DNA from: Moritella yayanosii
GTDB lineage: Bacteria > Pseudomonadota > Gammaproteobacteria > Enterobacterales > Moritellaceae
Assembly: GCF_900465055.1 (NCBI RefSeq)
Contig: NZ_LS483250.1
Coordinates: 2,666,001-2,730,000 of the forward strand
Length of the DNA: 64,000 bases
Reading direction: 5' to 3'
Shown here piece by piece: positions 43,061 through 53,975 of the stretch. The notes under the pieces were generated by a model, which saw only the letters and a list, made by a program, of their open reading frames with translations, searched no databases and was not told the origin of the DNA. Position 1 is the stretch's first letter. Every line of letters starts with the position of its first letter. The translations under genes were made by a program, and so were the position numbers.

Positions 43061-45154
43061 CTACTCAGCCTCATGTTGTTGTGATTGGGTATCTGTCACT
43101 TCTGACTCGGGTCTAGCATCAAACTGTACCGTCTTGTTATCTTGCTGTTCCAAGTACTTACGCAGTTCTGGCGAAATAACCCGCTCTTGATTAAACTTAG
43201 GTAATACGGGCACATCGGTATACGGCATTAACGCCACTCCATCTTCTTGTTGCAGCAATTGATGTGCACGCATTAAGCTATATTTACGGTTACTCAAACC
43301 ACGAATCGACGCATTATCGCGAATAATAGTGGCCTTGATGAAGATCATCAAATTCCGTTTTTTGGTCGATGACGAGGTCGATTTAAACAAGTTACCAATC
43401 CAAGGGATATCCCCTAACCAAGGCACCTTAGACACACTTTCTATCACTTGTTCGTCCAGTAAACCACCGATCACCACAATCTGGCCACTTTCGGCTAAAA
43501 TGGTGGTCTTTACCTGGCGTGTGGCAAAGATAATATCTACCGAAGTAGAACCTAATACGTGAGAAACTTCTTGTTCAATCGTGAGCTGAACCGCATCACC
43601 TTCATTGATCTGCGGCGTCACTTTTAATTTAATGCCCACTTCCCGACGCTCTATCGTCTGGAACGGGTTATCGTTACCGGAACTGGCTGAAGAACCGGTA
43701 ATAACCGGCACTTCTTCACCGACGATAAATGACGCTTCTTGGTTATCTAGCGTCATAATACTCGGCGTCGCCAAAATATTAGAATTTGAATCCGTTGCAG
43801 CGGCCTGAATAATGGCCCCGAAGCTGCTTGCACTGTTCATCACCCCCAGCGCTAAACCGTTCACCCCGCTTAACGCTGCGGCTAAGGTGGAAATATCACC
43901 TGAGGTTTTAGACGTCGTAGTATATGGTTTTCCATTAGAATCTACACCTGTTGTGGTCGTTGTCTTATCTTGCGCATCATAAATACCCGCGCCAATCGTG
44001 GTCATCGGCACTTGCGTACCATTATTGTATTGGGTACCCCCCGCTTTAGAGATCCACTGAATACCAAAGTTAATGCCGTCACCTTCCGATATCTCAACAA
44101 TAATGGCTTCAACTAAGACTTGCGCGCGGCGGATATCAAGTTGATTAATCACTTGTTGCAGAGTGCGCATAACATCCGGTTGCGCGGTGATCACCAAGGC
44201 ATTGGTATCTTCATGCGCCTCAATACCCAGAGCGGACTTAGACTTACTTTTAGACGAGCCTGATTTGGTCGATGTGATCGCGTTACTCACCCCTTTTAAT
44301 ACATCAGCGACTTCTTTGGCATTAGCATATTTCAAGTAAATAACCCGAGTATTACCAGTAGTTTCTAATTCACTATCTAATTTTTGGATCAAGCTTGCAA
44401 CCCGTTGACGGGCTTTGGGGTCGCCACTGATCACCACCGCATTAGTACGGTCATCTGCCACAATTTTAGGCTGTAAAATGCTCGGTATCTTCGACTTGCC
44501 ATTGCCTTTGGTCAGGCTATCAATAATACGTACCATCTCATTTGCAGATGCATATTTAAGATGAATAATATCGACTTCTTGATCACCGGCTTTATCCACC
44601 AGACGGACAATTTCAACTAAACGATTAACCACCGCAGCACGGCCAGTCAACATTAATACATTCGACGGTTCATAATGCACCACATTCCCGCCACCGGCAT
44701 TATCGTTTAATTGGCGCAATAACGGCGACAGTTCACGCACCGATACATTATGTACCGGGACCACACGCGTCACCATTTCATCACCCTTGCCAGGATTGTG
44801 ATCGTCAACCACCGGGATGCTTGAGGTCTTCGCGGCTTTGCTTTTGATGACTTTAAGTACACCATTGTCCATCTTCACAACAGCATAGCCATACACATCT
44901 AATACATTAAGAAAAAACTGATAATACTGTTCTTCATTTAACAGGTCATAACTGCGTACATTGATCTTGCCACGTACACTGGGATCAATAATCACGGTTT
45001 TATTTAAGTTTTTACCCACGACATTAATAAATTCATTAATATCAGTGCCTTTAAAACTCGCAGAATATTCGACAGCCATGGCCATACCACTCAAGCCCAG
45101 CAGTATACCTGCGGATAAGCTTGTTAATTTTTTTCCAACGTTATTAAGGTTCAT
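43061..45154 (-). CDS. gspD: type II secretion system outer-membrane secretin D
   Basis: About 697 residues from the ATG at 45154, preceded by AAGGATAAAG. This start yields a clean signal peptide (MNLNNVGKKLTSLSAGILLG ... AMA). An upstream Met at 45190 would add 12 residues. Domains: N0 (SASFKGTDINEFINVVGKNL), three N1-N3 repeats, then the secretin barrel with EASFIVGEEVPVITG and VPWLGDIPWIGNLF. It forms the 15-mer gate in the outer membrane. The N3 region has a long Ser/Lys linker and the C terminus is an acidic tail. Confidence 0.96.
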   Translation of the reverse strand: MNLNNVGKKLTSLSAGILLGLSGMAMAVEYSASFKGTDINEFINVVGKNLNKTVIIDPSVRGKINVRSYDLLNEEQYYQFFLNVLDVYGYAVVKMDNGVLKVIKSKAAKTSSIPVVDDHNPGKGDEMVTRVVPVHNVSVRELSPLLRQLNDNAGGGNVVHYEPSNVLMLTGRAAVVNRLVEIVRLVDKAGDQEVDIIHLKYASANEMVRIIDSLTKGNGKSKIPSILQPKIVADDRTNAVVISGDPKARQRVASLIQKLDSELETTGNTRVIYLKYANAKEVADVLKGVSNAITSTKSGSSKSKSKSALGIEAHEDTNALVITAQPDVMRTLQQVINQLDIRRAQVLVEAIIVEISEGDGINFGIQWISKAGGTQYNNGTQVPMTTIGAGIYDAQDKTTTTTGVDSNGKPYTTTSKTSGDISTLAAALSGVNGLALGVMNSASSFGAIIQAAATDSNSNILATPSIMTLDNQEASFIVGEEVPVITGSSASSGNDNPFQTIERREVGIKLKVTPQINEGDAVQLTIEQEVSHVLGSTSVDIIFATRQVKTTILAESGQIVVIGGLLDEQVIESVSKVPWLGDIPWIGNLFKSTSSSTKKRNLMIFIKATIIRDNASIRGLSNRKYSLMRAHQLLQQEDGVALMPYTDVPVLPKFNQERVISPELRKYLEQQDNKTVQFDARPESEVTDTQSQQHEAE

Positions 45155-45194
45155 CTTTATCCTTAGCGACCTAAAATTTGTACTACTCACATGG

Positions 45195-46064
45195 CTAGTC
45201 AGGCATGCTTAAATAAATGCTGTGTAATTGTCCGTCACGCTCAACCGTTAATGACATTTCGGTCAAATCTTTCAGTTGCTTTGCGACTTCCATTGCTTGG
45301 CGGGTATCCGTTAAATCATATCCATTTAACGATACGGCGAGATCATTGGGTTTTAAACCAACTTCTTTAAATAATTGACGATTTTTGCCTGGATTGACAC
45401 GATAGCCAGACAACTTACCGTTTTTACGCACAGGTGAAATACGGACATAATCGGTAATGCTGGCGGGGTTTTTTAATAAGGTTTGGCGTAGATTAGAAAG
45501 GTTTCGAGGAGCCTTCCCAGAACTTGTTTTATGAGATTGTCGTTGACTGCTTTCACGGCTAAAGTCTTCACCATCTAGCATCAATGTTTCTAAATTCCCT
45601 TGATATTCAATGATCACACGATCAGAATGCACCTGCTTTAGGCTGGCGCTGGTCGAACCTATCTCATCATCAATCTCATACGTTTCTTGCTTACCTTTAT
45701 ATTCAATAATAGCTAACGCAAGACTCGGCTCACTGCTAGCGACAAGTCCAGTTAAGGTTAAGCGTAAACGCGTTTTCGGGGCATCTATATTTTGTACAAC
45801 AACGGTTTGTTTTTCAGTTGCTTGTTTGCCAAATAGGTGTAAGTTACGGAGGGTATTTAATTCATAATTATTGACTTGATGGCTAGCACGACTCGATGTA
45901 GGTTGCCATAATGTTGCAGAACCTGATGTTGTCGGCCATAGTTGCCAAGTCAATAATGCCGATTGATAACAAAATACCGTCAGCAATAAATAACAACAAA
46001 AGGTCGCGATTTGTTTTTGTGGTAGTTTGATTATAAGCTGCTTAAACGCATCTAGATTGTCCAT
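45195..46064 (-). CDS. gspC: type II secretion system protein C
   Basis: A 289-residue bitopic protein: transmembrane helix about residues 20-42, the homology region (LFGKQ ... RLRLTLTGLVASSEPSLALA) that binds GspD, and a C-terminal PDZ domain (GLKPNDLAVSLNGYDL then AMEVAKQLKDLTEMSLTVER). It connects the inner-membrane platform to the secretin. It is the first gene of the twelve-gene operon. Confidence 0.93.
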   Translation of the reverse strand: MDNLDAFKQLIIKLPQKQIATFCCYLLLTVFCYQSALLTWQLWPTTSGSATLWQPTSSRASHQVNNYELNTLRNLHLFGKQATEKQTVVVQNIDAPKTRLRLTLTGLVASSEPSLALAIIEYKGKQETYEIDDEIGSTSASLKQVHSDRVIIEYQGNLETLMLDGEDFSRESSQRQSHKTSSGKAPRNLSNLRQTLLKNPASITDYVRISPVRKNGKLSGYRVNPGKNRQLFKEVGLKPNDLAVSLNGYDLTDTRQAMEVAKQLKDLTEMSLTVERDGQLHSIYLSMPD

Positions 46065-46434
46065 TCTGGCATTATCCTAATACAACATCATTTAAAAAAT
46101 AAGCTATGTTCATTAACTGAACAATACTAGCCTTATGGTTTTGTCCGTACAAGCACTATCACCACAAAAGTATAAAAATCAGTCTACTAATTAAGATTAA
46201 ACTTATACTCCCTACATACTTTTTACATCTAATAAACGAATCTATTAAGAATATGTTAATTTCCATTTTTCGCCATTCTACATGCCCATACTTACAAATG
46301 AAACTTAGATGAAATAAATGTGAAACAAACCCATCATTTAAGTTAACGGAATGTGTATTTCGCATCAATAAAAGACTCTCTTACTGCTTTGTTTATCTGT
46401 TATAATCAAGTCGATAAAAACGTTTATTTGGAAT
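46065..46434. other. gspC-hslR divergent intergenic region
   Basis: About 370 AT-rich bases holding the divergent promoters. A 69-codon minus frame inside it (46159-46368) has no family resemblance and no ribosome-binding site. No hairpin or RNA gene was recognised. Confidence 0.4.
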
Positions 46435-46848
46435 ATGGTTGCACTTATTATGTCAAAAAACACCAAACCAGATAGTGATGTGCGTGTCGATAAATGGTTA
46501 TGGGCTGCGCGGTTTTATAAAACCCGCGCCATTGCCAGAGGAATGATCCAAAGTGGCAAGATCCGCTACAATGATCAACGCACTAAACCCAGTAAAACCG
46601 TTGAGTTGGGCGCAACAATAACAATAAGACAAGGCTTTGATGAAAAGGAAGTGATCGTAAAGCAGCTTTCCGCGCAAAGGAGAGGGGCACCAGAAGCGGC
46701 TACTCTGTATGAAGAAACACCAAATAGTGTTGAAAAGCGTGCACAAAATGATGTCGCGCGTAAACTAAATACATTGTATAACCCCTGCCCCGATAAACGT
46801 CCCGACAAGAAACAACGTCGAGAACTATTGCGGATAAAAAATCATTAA
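46435..46848 (+). CDS. hslR: heat shock protein 15, ribosome-associated S4-domain protein
   Basis: A 137-residue (or 132 from the Met at 46450) basic protein. The S4 domain (VRVDKWLWAARFYKTRAIAR then MIQSGKIRYNDQRTKPSKTV) and the basic C-terminal tail (CPDKRPDKKQRRELLRIK) match E. coli Hsp15, which rescues 50S subunits carrying stalled peptidyl-tRNA. The start is uncertain: 46435 has GGA close by; 46450 lacks a ribosome-binding site but gives the usual N terminus. hslO follows after 19 bases. Confidence 0.93.
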   Translation: MVALIMSKNTKPDSDVRVDKWLWAARFYKTRAIARGMIQSGKIRYNDQRTKPSKTVELGATITIRQGFDEKEVIVKQLSAQRRGAPEAATLYEETPNSVEKRAQNDVARKLNTLYNPCPDKRPDKKQRRELLRIKNH

Positions 46849-46867
46849 CTTTAACATCGAGAATATT

Positions 46868-47749
46868 ATGAGCCAGAAAGATTTATTACACCGCTACCTG
46901 TTTGAAGATCACCAAGTACGTGGTGAGATTGTACAGCTTGAACAAAGCTTTATTGATATTTTAGAAAACCTAAATTATCCAAGACCCGTTCAGCGCCTGC
47001 TCGGTGAGTTACAAGTTGCAACAAGTCTATTAACCGCGACATTAAAATTTAAAGGCGCTATCACGGTCCAGTTACAAGGTGACGGTCCGGTGACACTTGC
47101 GGTTATTAATGGTAACGAAGATCTTGAATTACGTGGCATTGCTCGCTGGAATGGTTCAGTACCAGACACCAACAATATAAAAGAACTGATTGGTAAAGGG
47201 GTGATGGTTATTACTATTTCACCAGACAAAGGCGAACGTTATCAAGGTATCGTTGATCTTGGTGGTGATACTTTACAGGAATGTTTAGAACAGTATTTCG
47301 AACAGTCAGAACAATTAACGACACGTTTGTGGTTCCGCACAGGTAAAGTTGGCTATAGAAAACAAGCTGCCGGCATGATGTTACAAAAATTACCGGCATC
47401 AGACGACAAGAAAAGTTCACCCGAAGATTTTGAACACTTAGTCGCATTAACAGAAACGATTAAAGATGATGAATTATTTAATCTGGATGCAGAAGATGTA
47501 TTGGTACGACTTTATCACCAAGAAAAAGTACGCTTATTCGACCCACAAACCGTGTCATTCAAATGTGGTTGTTCACACGAACGTAGTGCAAGAGCATTAC
47601 TTAGCGTAGCCAAAGAAGAGTTACTTGATATTATTGCTGAAAAAGGCCAAATAGAGATGCACTGTGATTATTGCGGTTCGCTTTATGCCTTTCATACCGA
47701 TGATGTAGAAGATATACACGCACCGCAGATTGGCAACCCTGTACATTAA
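46868..47749 (+). CDS. hslO: redox-regulated chaperone Hsp33
   Basis: A 293-residue chaperone activated by oxidation. The N-terminal domain starts with LLHRYLFEDHQVRGEIV, and the C-terminal zinc-binding switch has the four cysteines as CGC in VSFKCGCSHERSARAL and CDYC in MHCDYCGSLYAF. It shares an operon with hslR, as in E. coli. Confidence 0.96.
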   Translation: MSQKDLLHRYLFEDHQVRGEIVQLEQSFIDILENLNYPRPVQRLLGELQVATSLLTATLKFKGAITVQLQGDGPVTLAVINGNEDLELRGIARWNGSVPDTNNIKELIGKGVMVITISPDKGERYQGIVDLGGDTLQECLEQYFEQSEQLTTRLWFRTGKVGYRKQAAGMMLQKLPASDDKKSSPEDFEHLVALTETIKDDELFNLDAEDVLVRLYHQEKVRLFDPQTVSFKCGCSHERSARALLSVAKEELLDIIAEKGQIEMHCDYCGSLYAFHTDDVEDIHAPQIGNPVH

Positions 47750-47925
47750 ACAAGATGTGAATAAGAGTGTAGAAAATACACCGCAACACATAGTTTAACA
47801 CTACGATATGTAGTAATAAGGGTGCCGTTAGTGCGCCCATTACTATTAATAATGTAATTTAAACCAAACTTAATTTAATTTAATCTGAAACAATAAATTA
47901 AACTCTGTACCCCCAGGAGATACCA

Positions 47926-49557
47926 ATGACAAAAATAAAAAATAAAAATACCGTTATTGGCGCCACTATCGATCTATCGGTATATGGCATCAAGGATGTT
48001 GAAGAAATCGTATACAACCCTTCTTATGAACTACTTTTTTCAGAAGAAACCAAAGCGGACCTAGAAGGTTATGAAAAAGGTACCGTGACTGAATCAGGTG
48101 CTGTTGCTGTAGATACGGGGATCTTCACTGGTCGTTCACCAAAAGATAAATATATTGTTCGTGATGATACCACGCGCGATACGATATGGTGGTCAGATCA
48201 AGGTAAAAATGATAACAAAGCCATCTCTCAGGACGTATGGAATGATCTGAAAACACTGGTCACACAGCAACTTTCAACAAAACGTTTATTCGTTGTTGAT
48301 ACTTACTGTGGTGCTAACGCAAATACCCGTATTAAAGTTCGCTTCATCACGGAAGTTGCATGGCAAGCGCATTTCGTTAAGAACATGTTCATCCGTCCTA
48401 CCACAGCAGAATTAGCAACTTACCAACCAGATTTCGTAGTAATGAATGGTGCTAAGTGCACCAATCCAGATTGGGAAAAGCACGGCCTAAATTCTGAAAA
48501 TTTTATTGCTTTCAATTTAACAGAGAAAATTCAACTTATCGGTGGTACTTGGTACGGCGGCGAAATGAAAAAAGGGATGTTCTCTTATATGAACTACCTA
48601 TTGCCACTGCAAGGTATTGCATCAATGCATTGTTCAGCAAACATCAGTTCTGACGGTGAAACAGCAATCTTCTTTGGTTTATCTGGTACCGGTAAGACCA
48701 CATTATCAACCGATCCAAAACGCCAATTAATTGGTGATGATGAGCACGGTTGGGATGATGATGGCATATTCAACTTTGAAGGCGGCTGTTACGCAAAAAC
48801 AATTAAACTAAGTGCAGAAGCAGAACCCGAAATATTTGGCGCAATTCGTCGGAATGCACTGCTTGAAAACGTAACCGTACTTGACGGTGGCGTAGTTGAT
48901 TATGACGATGGTTCGAAAACAGAAAACACCCGTGTTTCTTACCCTATCGAACACATTGAAAATATCGTTAAGCCGATCTCTAAAGGCGGCCACGCGAATA
49001 AAGTTATTTTCTTAAGTGCAGATGCATTTGGGGTGTTACCACCCGTATCAAAACTGACGCCAGAACAAACGAAATATCACTTCCTATCTGGTTTCACGGC
49101 TAAATTAGCCGGCACTGAGCGTGGTATTACAGAACCAACACCAACATTTTCTGCCTGTTTCGGCGCGGCATTCTTATCGCTGCACCCAACCAAATACGGC
49201 CAAGAACTTGTTAAACGTATGGAAGCATCAGGCGCGCAAGCTTACCTGGTTAATACGGGTTGGAACGGCACAGGTAAACGTATTTCAATTAAAGATACAC
49301 GCGCCATCATCGATGCAATTCTTGATGGTTCAATTGAAAAAGTGGAAAGTAAAACTATCCCTTACTTCAATTTAGAAGTACCAACAACACTACCAGGTTG
49401 TGATACTAAGATCCTTGACCCACGTGATACATACGAAGATGCAAATGTCTGGGAAGAGAAAGCAATAGCGCTTGCAAAACGTTTCGTGAGCAACTTCGAG
49501 AAGTTTACCGATAATGAAGAAGGCAAAGCACTGCTTGCTGCAGGACCGCAACTTTAA
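47926..49557 (+). CDS. pckA: phosphoenolpyruvate carboxykinase (ATP)
   Basis: A 543-residue gluconeogenic enzyme converting oxaloacetate and ATP to phosphoenolpyruvate, CO2 and ADP. Signatures: [13 protein letters not shown], the active-site loop [17 protein letters not shown], the P-loop [15 protein letters not shown], and the kinase-2/metal site [20 protein letters not shown]. The ribosome-binding site is CCAGGAGA. It lies downstream of hslRO but with a 176-base gap, so it probably has its own promoter; a CRP site could not be identified by eye. Confidence 0.97.
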   Translation: MTKIKNKNTVIGATIDLSVYGIKDVEEIVYNPSYELLFSEETKADLEGYEKGTVTESGAVAVDTGIFTGRSPKDKYIVRDDTTRDTIWWSDQGKNDNKAISQDVWNDLKTLVTQQLSTKRLFVVDTYCGANANTRIKVRFITEVAWQAHFVKNMFIRPTTAELATYQPDFVVMNGAKCTNPDWEKHGLNSENFIAFNLTEKIQLIGGTWYGGEMKKGMFSYMNYLLPLQGIASMHCSANISSDGETAIFFGLSGTGKTTLSTDPKRQLIGDDEHGWDDDGIFNFEGGCYAKTIKLSAEAEPEIFGAIRRNALLENVTVLDGGVVDYDDGSKTENTRVSYPIEHIENIVKPISKGGHANKVIFLSADAFGVLPPVSKLTPEQTKYHFLSGFTAKLAGTERGITEPTPTFSACFGAAFLSLHPTKYGQELVKRMEASGAQAYLVNTGWNGTGKRISIKDTRAIIDAILDGSIEKVESKTIPYFNLEVPTTLPGCDTKILDPRDTYEDANVWEEKAIALAKRFVSNFEKFTDNEEGKALLAAGPQL

Positions 49558-49600
49558 ATTTTATTTAAGTTAACGTTATACCGCTTTAAATAATGCACAT

Positions 49601-49636
49601 AAATGCCAGTATCGAGCAATCGACCTGGCATTTTTT
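49601..49636 (+). terminator. intrinsic terminator of pckA
   Basis: AAATGCCAG pairs with CTGGCATTT around a 15-base loop and is followed by a T run on the + strand, 44 bases after the stop codon. Confidence 0.88.
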
Positions 49637-49718
49637 ATACCTGCAACAACGATAATGAGCTATTGGGCTGCGCTATTGCTATAATTTCCCATCATCATAC
49701 TTTAACAAGGTCATCGCA

Positions 49719-50204
49719 TTGGCTATATCAAACTTAATCACCCGAGTCGGCAGGGAAACCTTAGATAAGCGCCTTAAGTTCCTCTGGAAACAAGAACGGC
49801 CAAGAGTCACAAAAATTGTGTCTTGGGCGGCGTCTCTGGGCGACCGCAGTGATAATGCCGATTACAAAGAGAATAAACATTTACTGCGAACTATTGATCG
49901 TGAGATCCGTTTTTTAGTTAAACGTCTCGAAGTGCTAGAAATAGTCGATTATAATCCACAGCAAGATGGCACCGTCTATTTTGGCGCCTATGCCGAATTA
50001 GAAGATGATGATGGCACGGTGATCCAATGCCGTATTGTCGGCCGTGACGAATTAGACTCAAAGCGTAATTTCGTTACCGTTGATTCCCCAATGGCAAAAG
50101 CCCTTATCGGTAAACAAGTGGATGATGAAGCGATAGTGCACACACCTGCGGGTAGTAAGACTTGGTACATCAACAAGATCCAATACCTCCCATTTACGGC
50201 ATGA
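49719..50204 (+). CDS. greB: transcription elongation factor GreB
   Basis: A 161-residue transcript-cleavage factor with an N-terminal coiled coil (ERPRVTKIVSWAASLGDRSDNADYK) whose tip carries the acidic Asp/Glu residues, and a C-terminal FKBP-like domain ending PAGSKTWYINKIQY. It rescues backtracked RNA polymerase. GreB rather than GreA is indicated by SLGDRSDNADYKENKHLLR. The start is a TTG at 49719 with AAGG nine bases upstream; no in-frame ATG precedes the conserved N terminus. tex follows 47 bases downstream, as in many relatives. Confidence 0.95.
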   Translation: MAISNLITRVGRETLDKRLKFLWKQERPRVTKIVSWAASLGDRSDNADYKENKHLLRTIDREIRFLVKRLEVLEIVDYNPQQDGTVYFGAYAELEDDDGTVIQCRIVGRDELDSKRNFVTVDSPMAKALIGKQVDDEAIVHTPAGSKTWYINKIQYLPFTA

Positions 50205-50251
50205 TCATCCGTATTCATGTCATCACCAATCTATTCATTTAAGGATCCAAA

Positions 50252-52594
50252 GTGTCTAAATTAGCAACTCTTATCGCGCAAGAAATTAATGCGCATGTCC
50301 GCCAAGTTAACGCTGCCATTACCCTACTTGATGGTGGGTCGACAGTCCCTTTTATCGCCCGCTATCGTAAAGAAGCCACCGAAGGCTTAGATGATGGTCA
50401 ATTAAGAACGTTAGAACAGCGCCTGACCTACTTACGTGATTTAGAAACACGCCGTGAAACAATTTTAAAAAATATCGCCGAACAAGATAAGTTAACCCCA
50501 CAGTTAACAGCCGCTATCAATGCCGCAGAAACAAAAACACGTTTAGAGGATCTCTACTTACCCTTTAAAACTAAACGCCGTACTAAAGGACAAATAGCCA
50601 TCGAAGCAGGGCTAACACCATTAGCAGAATCTCTGATTGCTAACCCACAACAACACCCCCTGCAACTCGCCAAACAATTTGTCACATCAGACGCTAGTTT
50701 CGCCGCACCAGAACAAGCATTAGAAGGCGCAAAATTTATCCTGATGGAAAAAGCCAGTGTCGATGCTGAACTTATTGCCAAAGTACGTAACCAATTACTT
50801 GCCTATGCGACACTGGAATCAAAAGAAAATAAAAAATCAGCCACTGCAGACAGTAAATTTAAAGATTATTTCAGTCACAGTGAAGGGATAAGTAAAGTAC
50901 CATCACACCGTATGCTCGCCATGCTACGTGGTAAAAATGAAGGTGAATTACAGATTGGCTTAAACGCCGACCCCGAATTTACTGAAAAAAATGCCACCAG
51001 TTATTGTGAAGTTATTATCGCCAAACATCTTGGGATCCAGTATCAAAACAAACCCGCCGATGAATGGCTAAAATCAGTAGTTCACAGCAGCTGGAAACAA
51101 AAATTACTGATTCAGCTAGAAACAGAACTAATCGGTAAAATGAAAGAGTCAGCCGAAGTCGAAGCCATCAAGGTATTTGCCGCCAACCTTACGGCATTGT
51201 TAATGGCATCCCCAGCTGGACCAAAAGTCACCTTGGGACTGGATCCAGGATTACGCACAGGTTCTAAAATTGCCGTTGTTGATGCCACGGGTAAATTACT
51301 CGATCACACCACTATCTATCCACATGTACCCCAACAACAATGGCAACAATCATTATCAACACTAACCACACTATGTCAGCGTTATAGTGTGGAGCTAATC
51401 AGTATTGGTAACGGCACTGCATCCCGAGAAACCGATAAACTCGTGGCTGAATTAATCAAGGCTAAACCAGCGCTAAAATTACAAAAGATCATGGTCAGCG
51501 AAGCGGGTGCATCCGTGTATTCGGCATCAGAATTAGCGGCAAACGAATTCCCCCAACTTGACGTCTCTATTCGTGGCGCGGTATCGATTGCCCGACGTTT
51601 GCAAGATCCACTTGCCGAATTAGTTAAAATCGATCCGAAAGCCATTGGTGTTGGTCAATATCAACACGACGTAAACCAAAGCTTATTATCTAAAAAATTA
51701 GATATCGTCATTGAAGATTGCGTCAATAAAGTCGGTGTTGATGTTAATTTGGCATCTGCAGCACTACTCTCTCGTGTCGCTGGACTGAATAAAACTATTG
51801 CCGAAAATATTGTGAATTACCGTAATGACAATGGCCCATTCAGCAAACGTAATGAGTTAAAGAAAGTGCCACGCTTAGGGCCGAAAGCATTTGAACAATG
51901 CGCGGGTTTCTTACGCATCTTAAATGGTAAAGATCCGTTAGACAATTCTGGAGTACATCCTGAATCATACCCTGTCATTAAAGATATTACCCAACAAACA
52001 GGCAAAAATATCACCGAGATAATCGGTAACAGTGAACTGCTTAAATCGCTCAATCCGCAAGATTACACCAATGCTAAATTTGGTCTGCCGACTGTGCTGG
52101 ATATTCTGCAAGAATTAGACAAACCAGGACGCGATCCAAGACCTGAATTCAAAACGGCAACGTTCAAAGACGGTATTGAAAAAATAACTGATTTAAAGCC
52201 AGGTATGCTGCTTGAAGGGATCATTAGTAATGTGACTAACTTTGGCGCCTTTGTTGATATCGGTGTCCACCAAGACGGCTTAGTGCACATTTCGGCGTTA
52301 ACCAATCGCTTTGTTAAAGATCCTCACGAAATTGTTAAAGCAGGACAGATTGTTAAAGTTAAAGTCACAGAGATTGATATTGCCAGAAAGCGTATTGCCC
52401 TGACAATGCGGTTAGAGGATGAAGTGCCCATAGCAAGTCATCATACTGTGGCCAATAATAAGGTTAGGCTCAAAACCAGCAATAAATCGGCTAAGCAATC
52501 CCCCACTAAAGCACAACATAACACAGCAGACAGGAATTCAGGATTAAGTAATAGTGCGTTTGCTGACGCCTTTGCGAATGCTAAGAAACGCTAA
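50252..52594 (+). CDS. tex: RNA-binding transcriptional accessory protein Tex
   Basis: A 780-residue protein with the Tex layout: N-terminal helical domain ([21 protein letters not shown]), YqgF-like RNase H fold ([18 protein letters not shown]), helix-hairpin-helix repeats ([20 protein letters not shown]) and a C-terminal S1 domain ([20 protein letters not shown]). The last 60 residues are a low-complexity basic tail. It starts at GTG with AAGGA before it. Tex binds nucleic acids and affects transcription and stress tolerance; its mechanism in this organism is not known. Confidence 0.95.
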   Translation: MSKLATLIAQEINAHVRQVNAAITLLDGGSTVPFIARYRKEATEGLDDGQLRTLEQRLTYLRDLETRRETILKNIAEQDKLTPQLTAAINAAETKTRLEDLYLPFKTKRRTKGQIAIEAGLTPLAESLIANPQQHPLQLAKQFVTSDASFAAPEQALEGAKFILMEKASVDAELIAKVRNQLLAYATLESKENKKSATADSKFKDYFSHSEGISKVPSHRMLAMLRGKNEGELQIGLNADPEFTEKNATSYCEVIIAKHLGIQYQNKPADEWLKSVVHSSWKQKLLIQLETELIGKMKESAEVEAIKVFAANLTALLMASPAGPKVTLGLDPGLRTGSKIAVVDATGKLLDHTTIYPHVPQQQWQQSLSTLTTLCQRYSVELISIGNGTASRETDKLVAELIKAKPALKLQKIMVSEAGASVYSASELAANEFPQLDVSIRGAVSIARRLQDPLAELVKIDPKAIGVGQYQHDVNQSLLSKKLDIVIEDCVNKVGVDVNLASAALLSRVAGLNKTIAENIVNYRNDNGPFSKRNELKKVPRLGPKAFEQCAGFLRILNGKDPLDNSGVHPESYPVIKDITQQTGKNITEIIGNSELLKSLNPQDYTNAKFGLPTVLDILQELDKPGRDPRPEFKTATFKDGIEKITDLKPGMLLEGIISNVTNFGAFVDIGVHQDGLVHISALTNRFVKDPHEIVKAGQIVKVKVTEIDIARKRIALTMRLEDEVPIASHHTVANNKVRLKTSNKSAKQSPTKAQHNTADRNSGLSNSAFADAFANAKKR

Positions 52595-52673
52595 TAGCGA
52601 AGTATTTCTATTAATTCAATAATATGGCGGACTAAGTTCGTCACCTTTTCACTCACTTCATAAATTGTAGATG

Positions 52674-52701
52674 AAAAAAAAGGCCGCCTAAGCAACCTTT
52701 C
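52674..52701 (-). terminator. intrinsic terminator of the str operon
   Basis: On the minus strand AAGGTTGC pairs with GCGGCCTT (with two G-U pairs) around TTAG, followed by eight T. It lies 26 bases after the tuf stop codon. Confidence 0.85.
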
Positions 52702-52726
52702 TATATATTGTTCAAACTAATCGAAA

Positions 52727-53911
52727 TTAAGCGATTACTTTAGAAACAACACCAGCACCAACAGTACGGCCACCTTCACGGATAGCGAAGCGTAGACCTT
52801 CTTCCATTGCGATTGGGTTGATTAGCTCAACAACAAACTTAAGGTTGTCACCAGGCATAACCATTTCAACACCTTCTGGAAGCTCTACAGAACCAGTGAT
52901 GTCAGTTGTACGGAAGTAGAACTGTGGACGGTAACCTTTAAAGAAAGGAGTGTGACGACCACCCTCTTCTTTAGAAAGTACGTATACTTCAGATTCAAAC
53001 TTAGTATGTGGAGTGATTGAACCAGGCTTAGCTAGTACTTGACCACGTTCAACGTCTTCACGTTTAGTACCACGTAGAAGTGCACCAATGTTCTCACCAG
53101 CACGACCTTCGTCAAGTAGTTTACGGAACATTTCAACACCAGTACAAGTAGTCGTTTGAGTATCACGGATACCAATAATTTCTACTGAATCACCAATGTT
53201 AACGATACCTTGCTCAACACGACCAGTTACAACAGTACCACGACCAGATATTGAGAAAACGTCTTCGATAGGCATAATGAAAGGCTTATCGATAGCACGT
53301 TCTGGATCAGGGATGTATGAATCTAGCGCTTCAGCTAGTTCAAGAATCTTAGCTTCATATTCAGCTTCGCCTTCAAGCGCTTTAAGAGCTGAACCTTGGA
53401 TAACTGGTAGGTCATCACCAGGGAAGTCATATTCAGAAAGAAGTTCACGAACTTCCATTTCTACTAGTTCAAGTAGTTCTTCATCATCAACCATATCACA
53501 TTTGTTCATGAATACGATGATGTAAGGAACGCCAACCTGACGAGAAAGTAGGATGTGCTCACGTGTTTGTGGCATAGGACCATCAGTTGCAGCAACAACT
53601 AAGATAGCGCCGTCCATTTGAGCAGCGCCCGTGATCATATTTTTAATATAATCCGCATGGCCTGGGCAATCCACGTGTGCATAATGACGTTTTTCTGTAT
53701 CATACTCTACGTGTGAAGTATTGATCGTGATACCACGTTCTCTTTCTTCAGGAGCATTGTCGATTGATGCGAAATCTTGAGCTTCACCACCGTATACTTT
53801 TGCAAGTACACTTGTGATTGCAGCTGTTAGAGTTGTTTTACCATGATCAACGTGACCAATTGTACCTACGTTTACGTGGGTTTTATTACGTACAAATTTT
53901 TCTTTAGACAC
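52727..53911 (-). CDS. tuf: translation elongation factor Tu
   Basis: A 394-residue GTPase delivering aminoacyl-tRNA to the ribosome. P-loop [10 protein letters not shown], switch [23 protein letters not shown] with the catalytic His, NKCDMVDD and SALKALEG are all present, and the C terminus ends [10 protein letters not shown]. It is the last gene of the str operon, 64 bases after fusA. A second tuf copy is common in this group but is not in the window. Confidence 0.98.
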   Translation of the reverse strand: MSKEKFVRNKTHVNVGTIGHVDHGKTTLTAAITSVLAKVYGGEAQDFASIDNAPEERERGITINTSHVEYDTEKRHYAHVDCPGHADYIKNMITGAAQMDGAILVVAATDGPMPQTREHILLSRQVGVPYIIVFMNKCDMVDDEELLELVEMEVRELLSEYDFPGDDLPVIQGSALKALEGEAEYEAKILELAEALDSYIPDPERAIDKPFIMPIEDVFSISGRGTVVTGRVEQGIVNIGDSVEIIGIRDTQTTTCTGVEMFRKLLDEGRAGENIGALLRGTKREDVERGQVLAKPGSITPHTKFESEVYVLSKEEGGRHTPFFKGYRPQFYFRTTDITGSVELPEGVEMVMPGDNLKFVVELINPIAMEEGLRFAIREGGRTVGAGVVSKVIA

Positions 53912-53975
53912 GACGTGTACCTTCTAATTATCAGTTAAGCCTCTATCTTATGATAAAGACTACCAAAGTTAAACT

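Noticed and set aside
34698-46064. Possible type IV pilus or competence pseudopilus operon
   Set aside because: The full gspC-N order, a secretin with N0-N3, a GspC PDZ protein and neighbouring nudE-cysQ identify a type II secretion system.
46159-46368. 69-codon minus frame between gspC and hslR
   Set aside because: AT-rich, no family resemblance, no ribosome-binding site.
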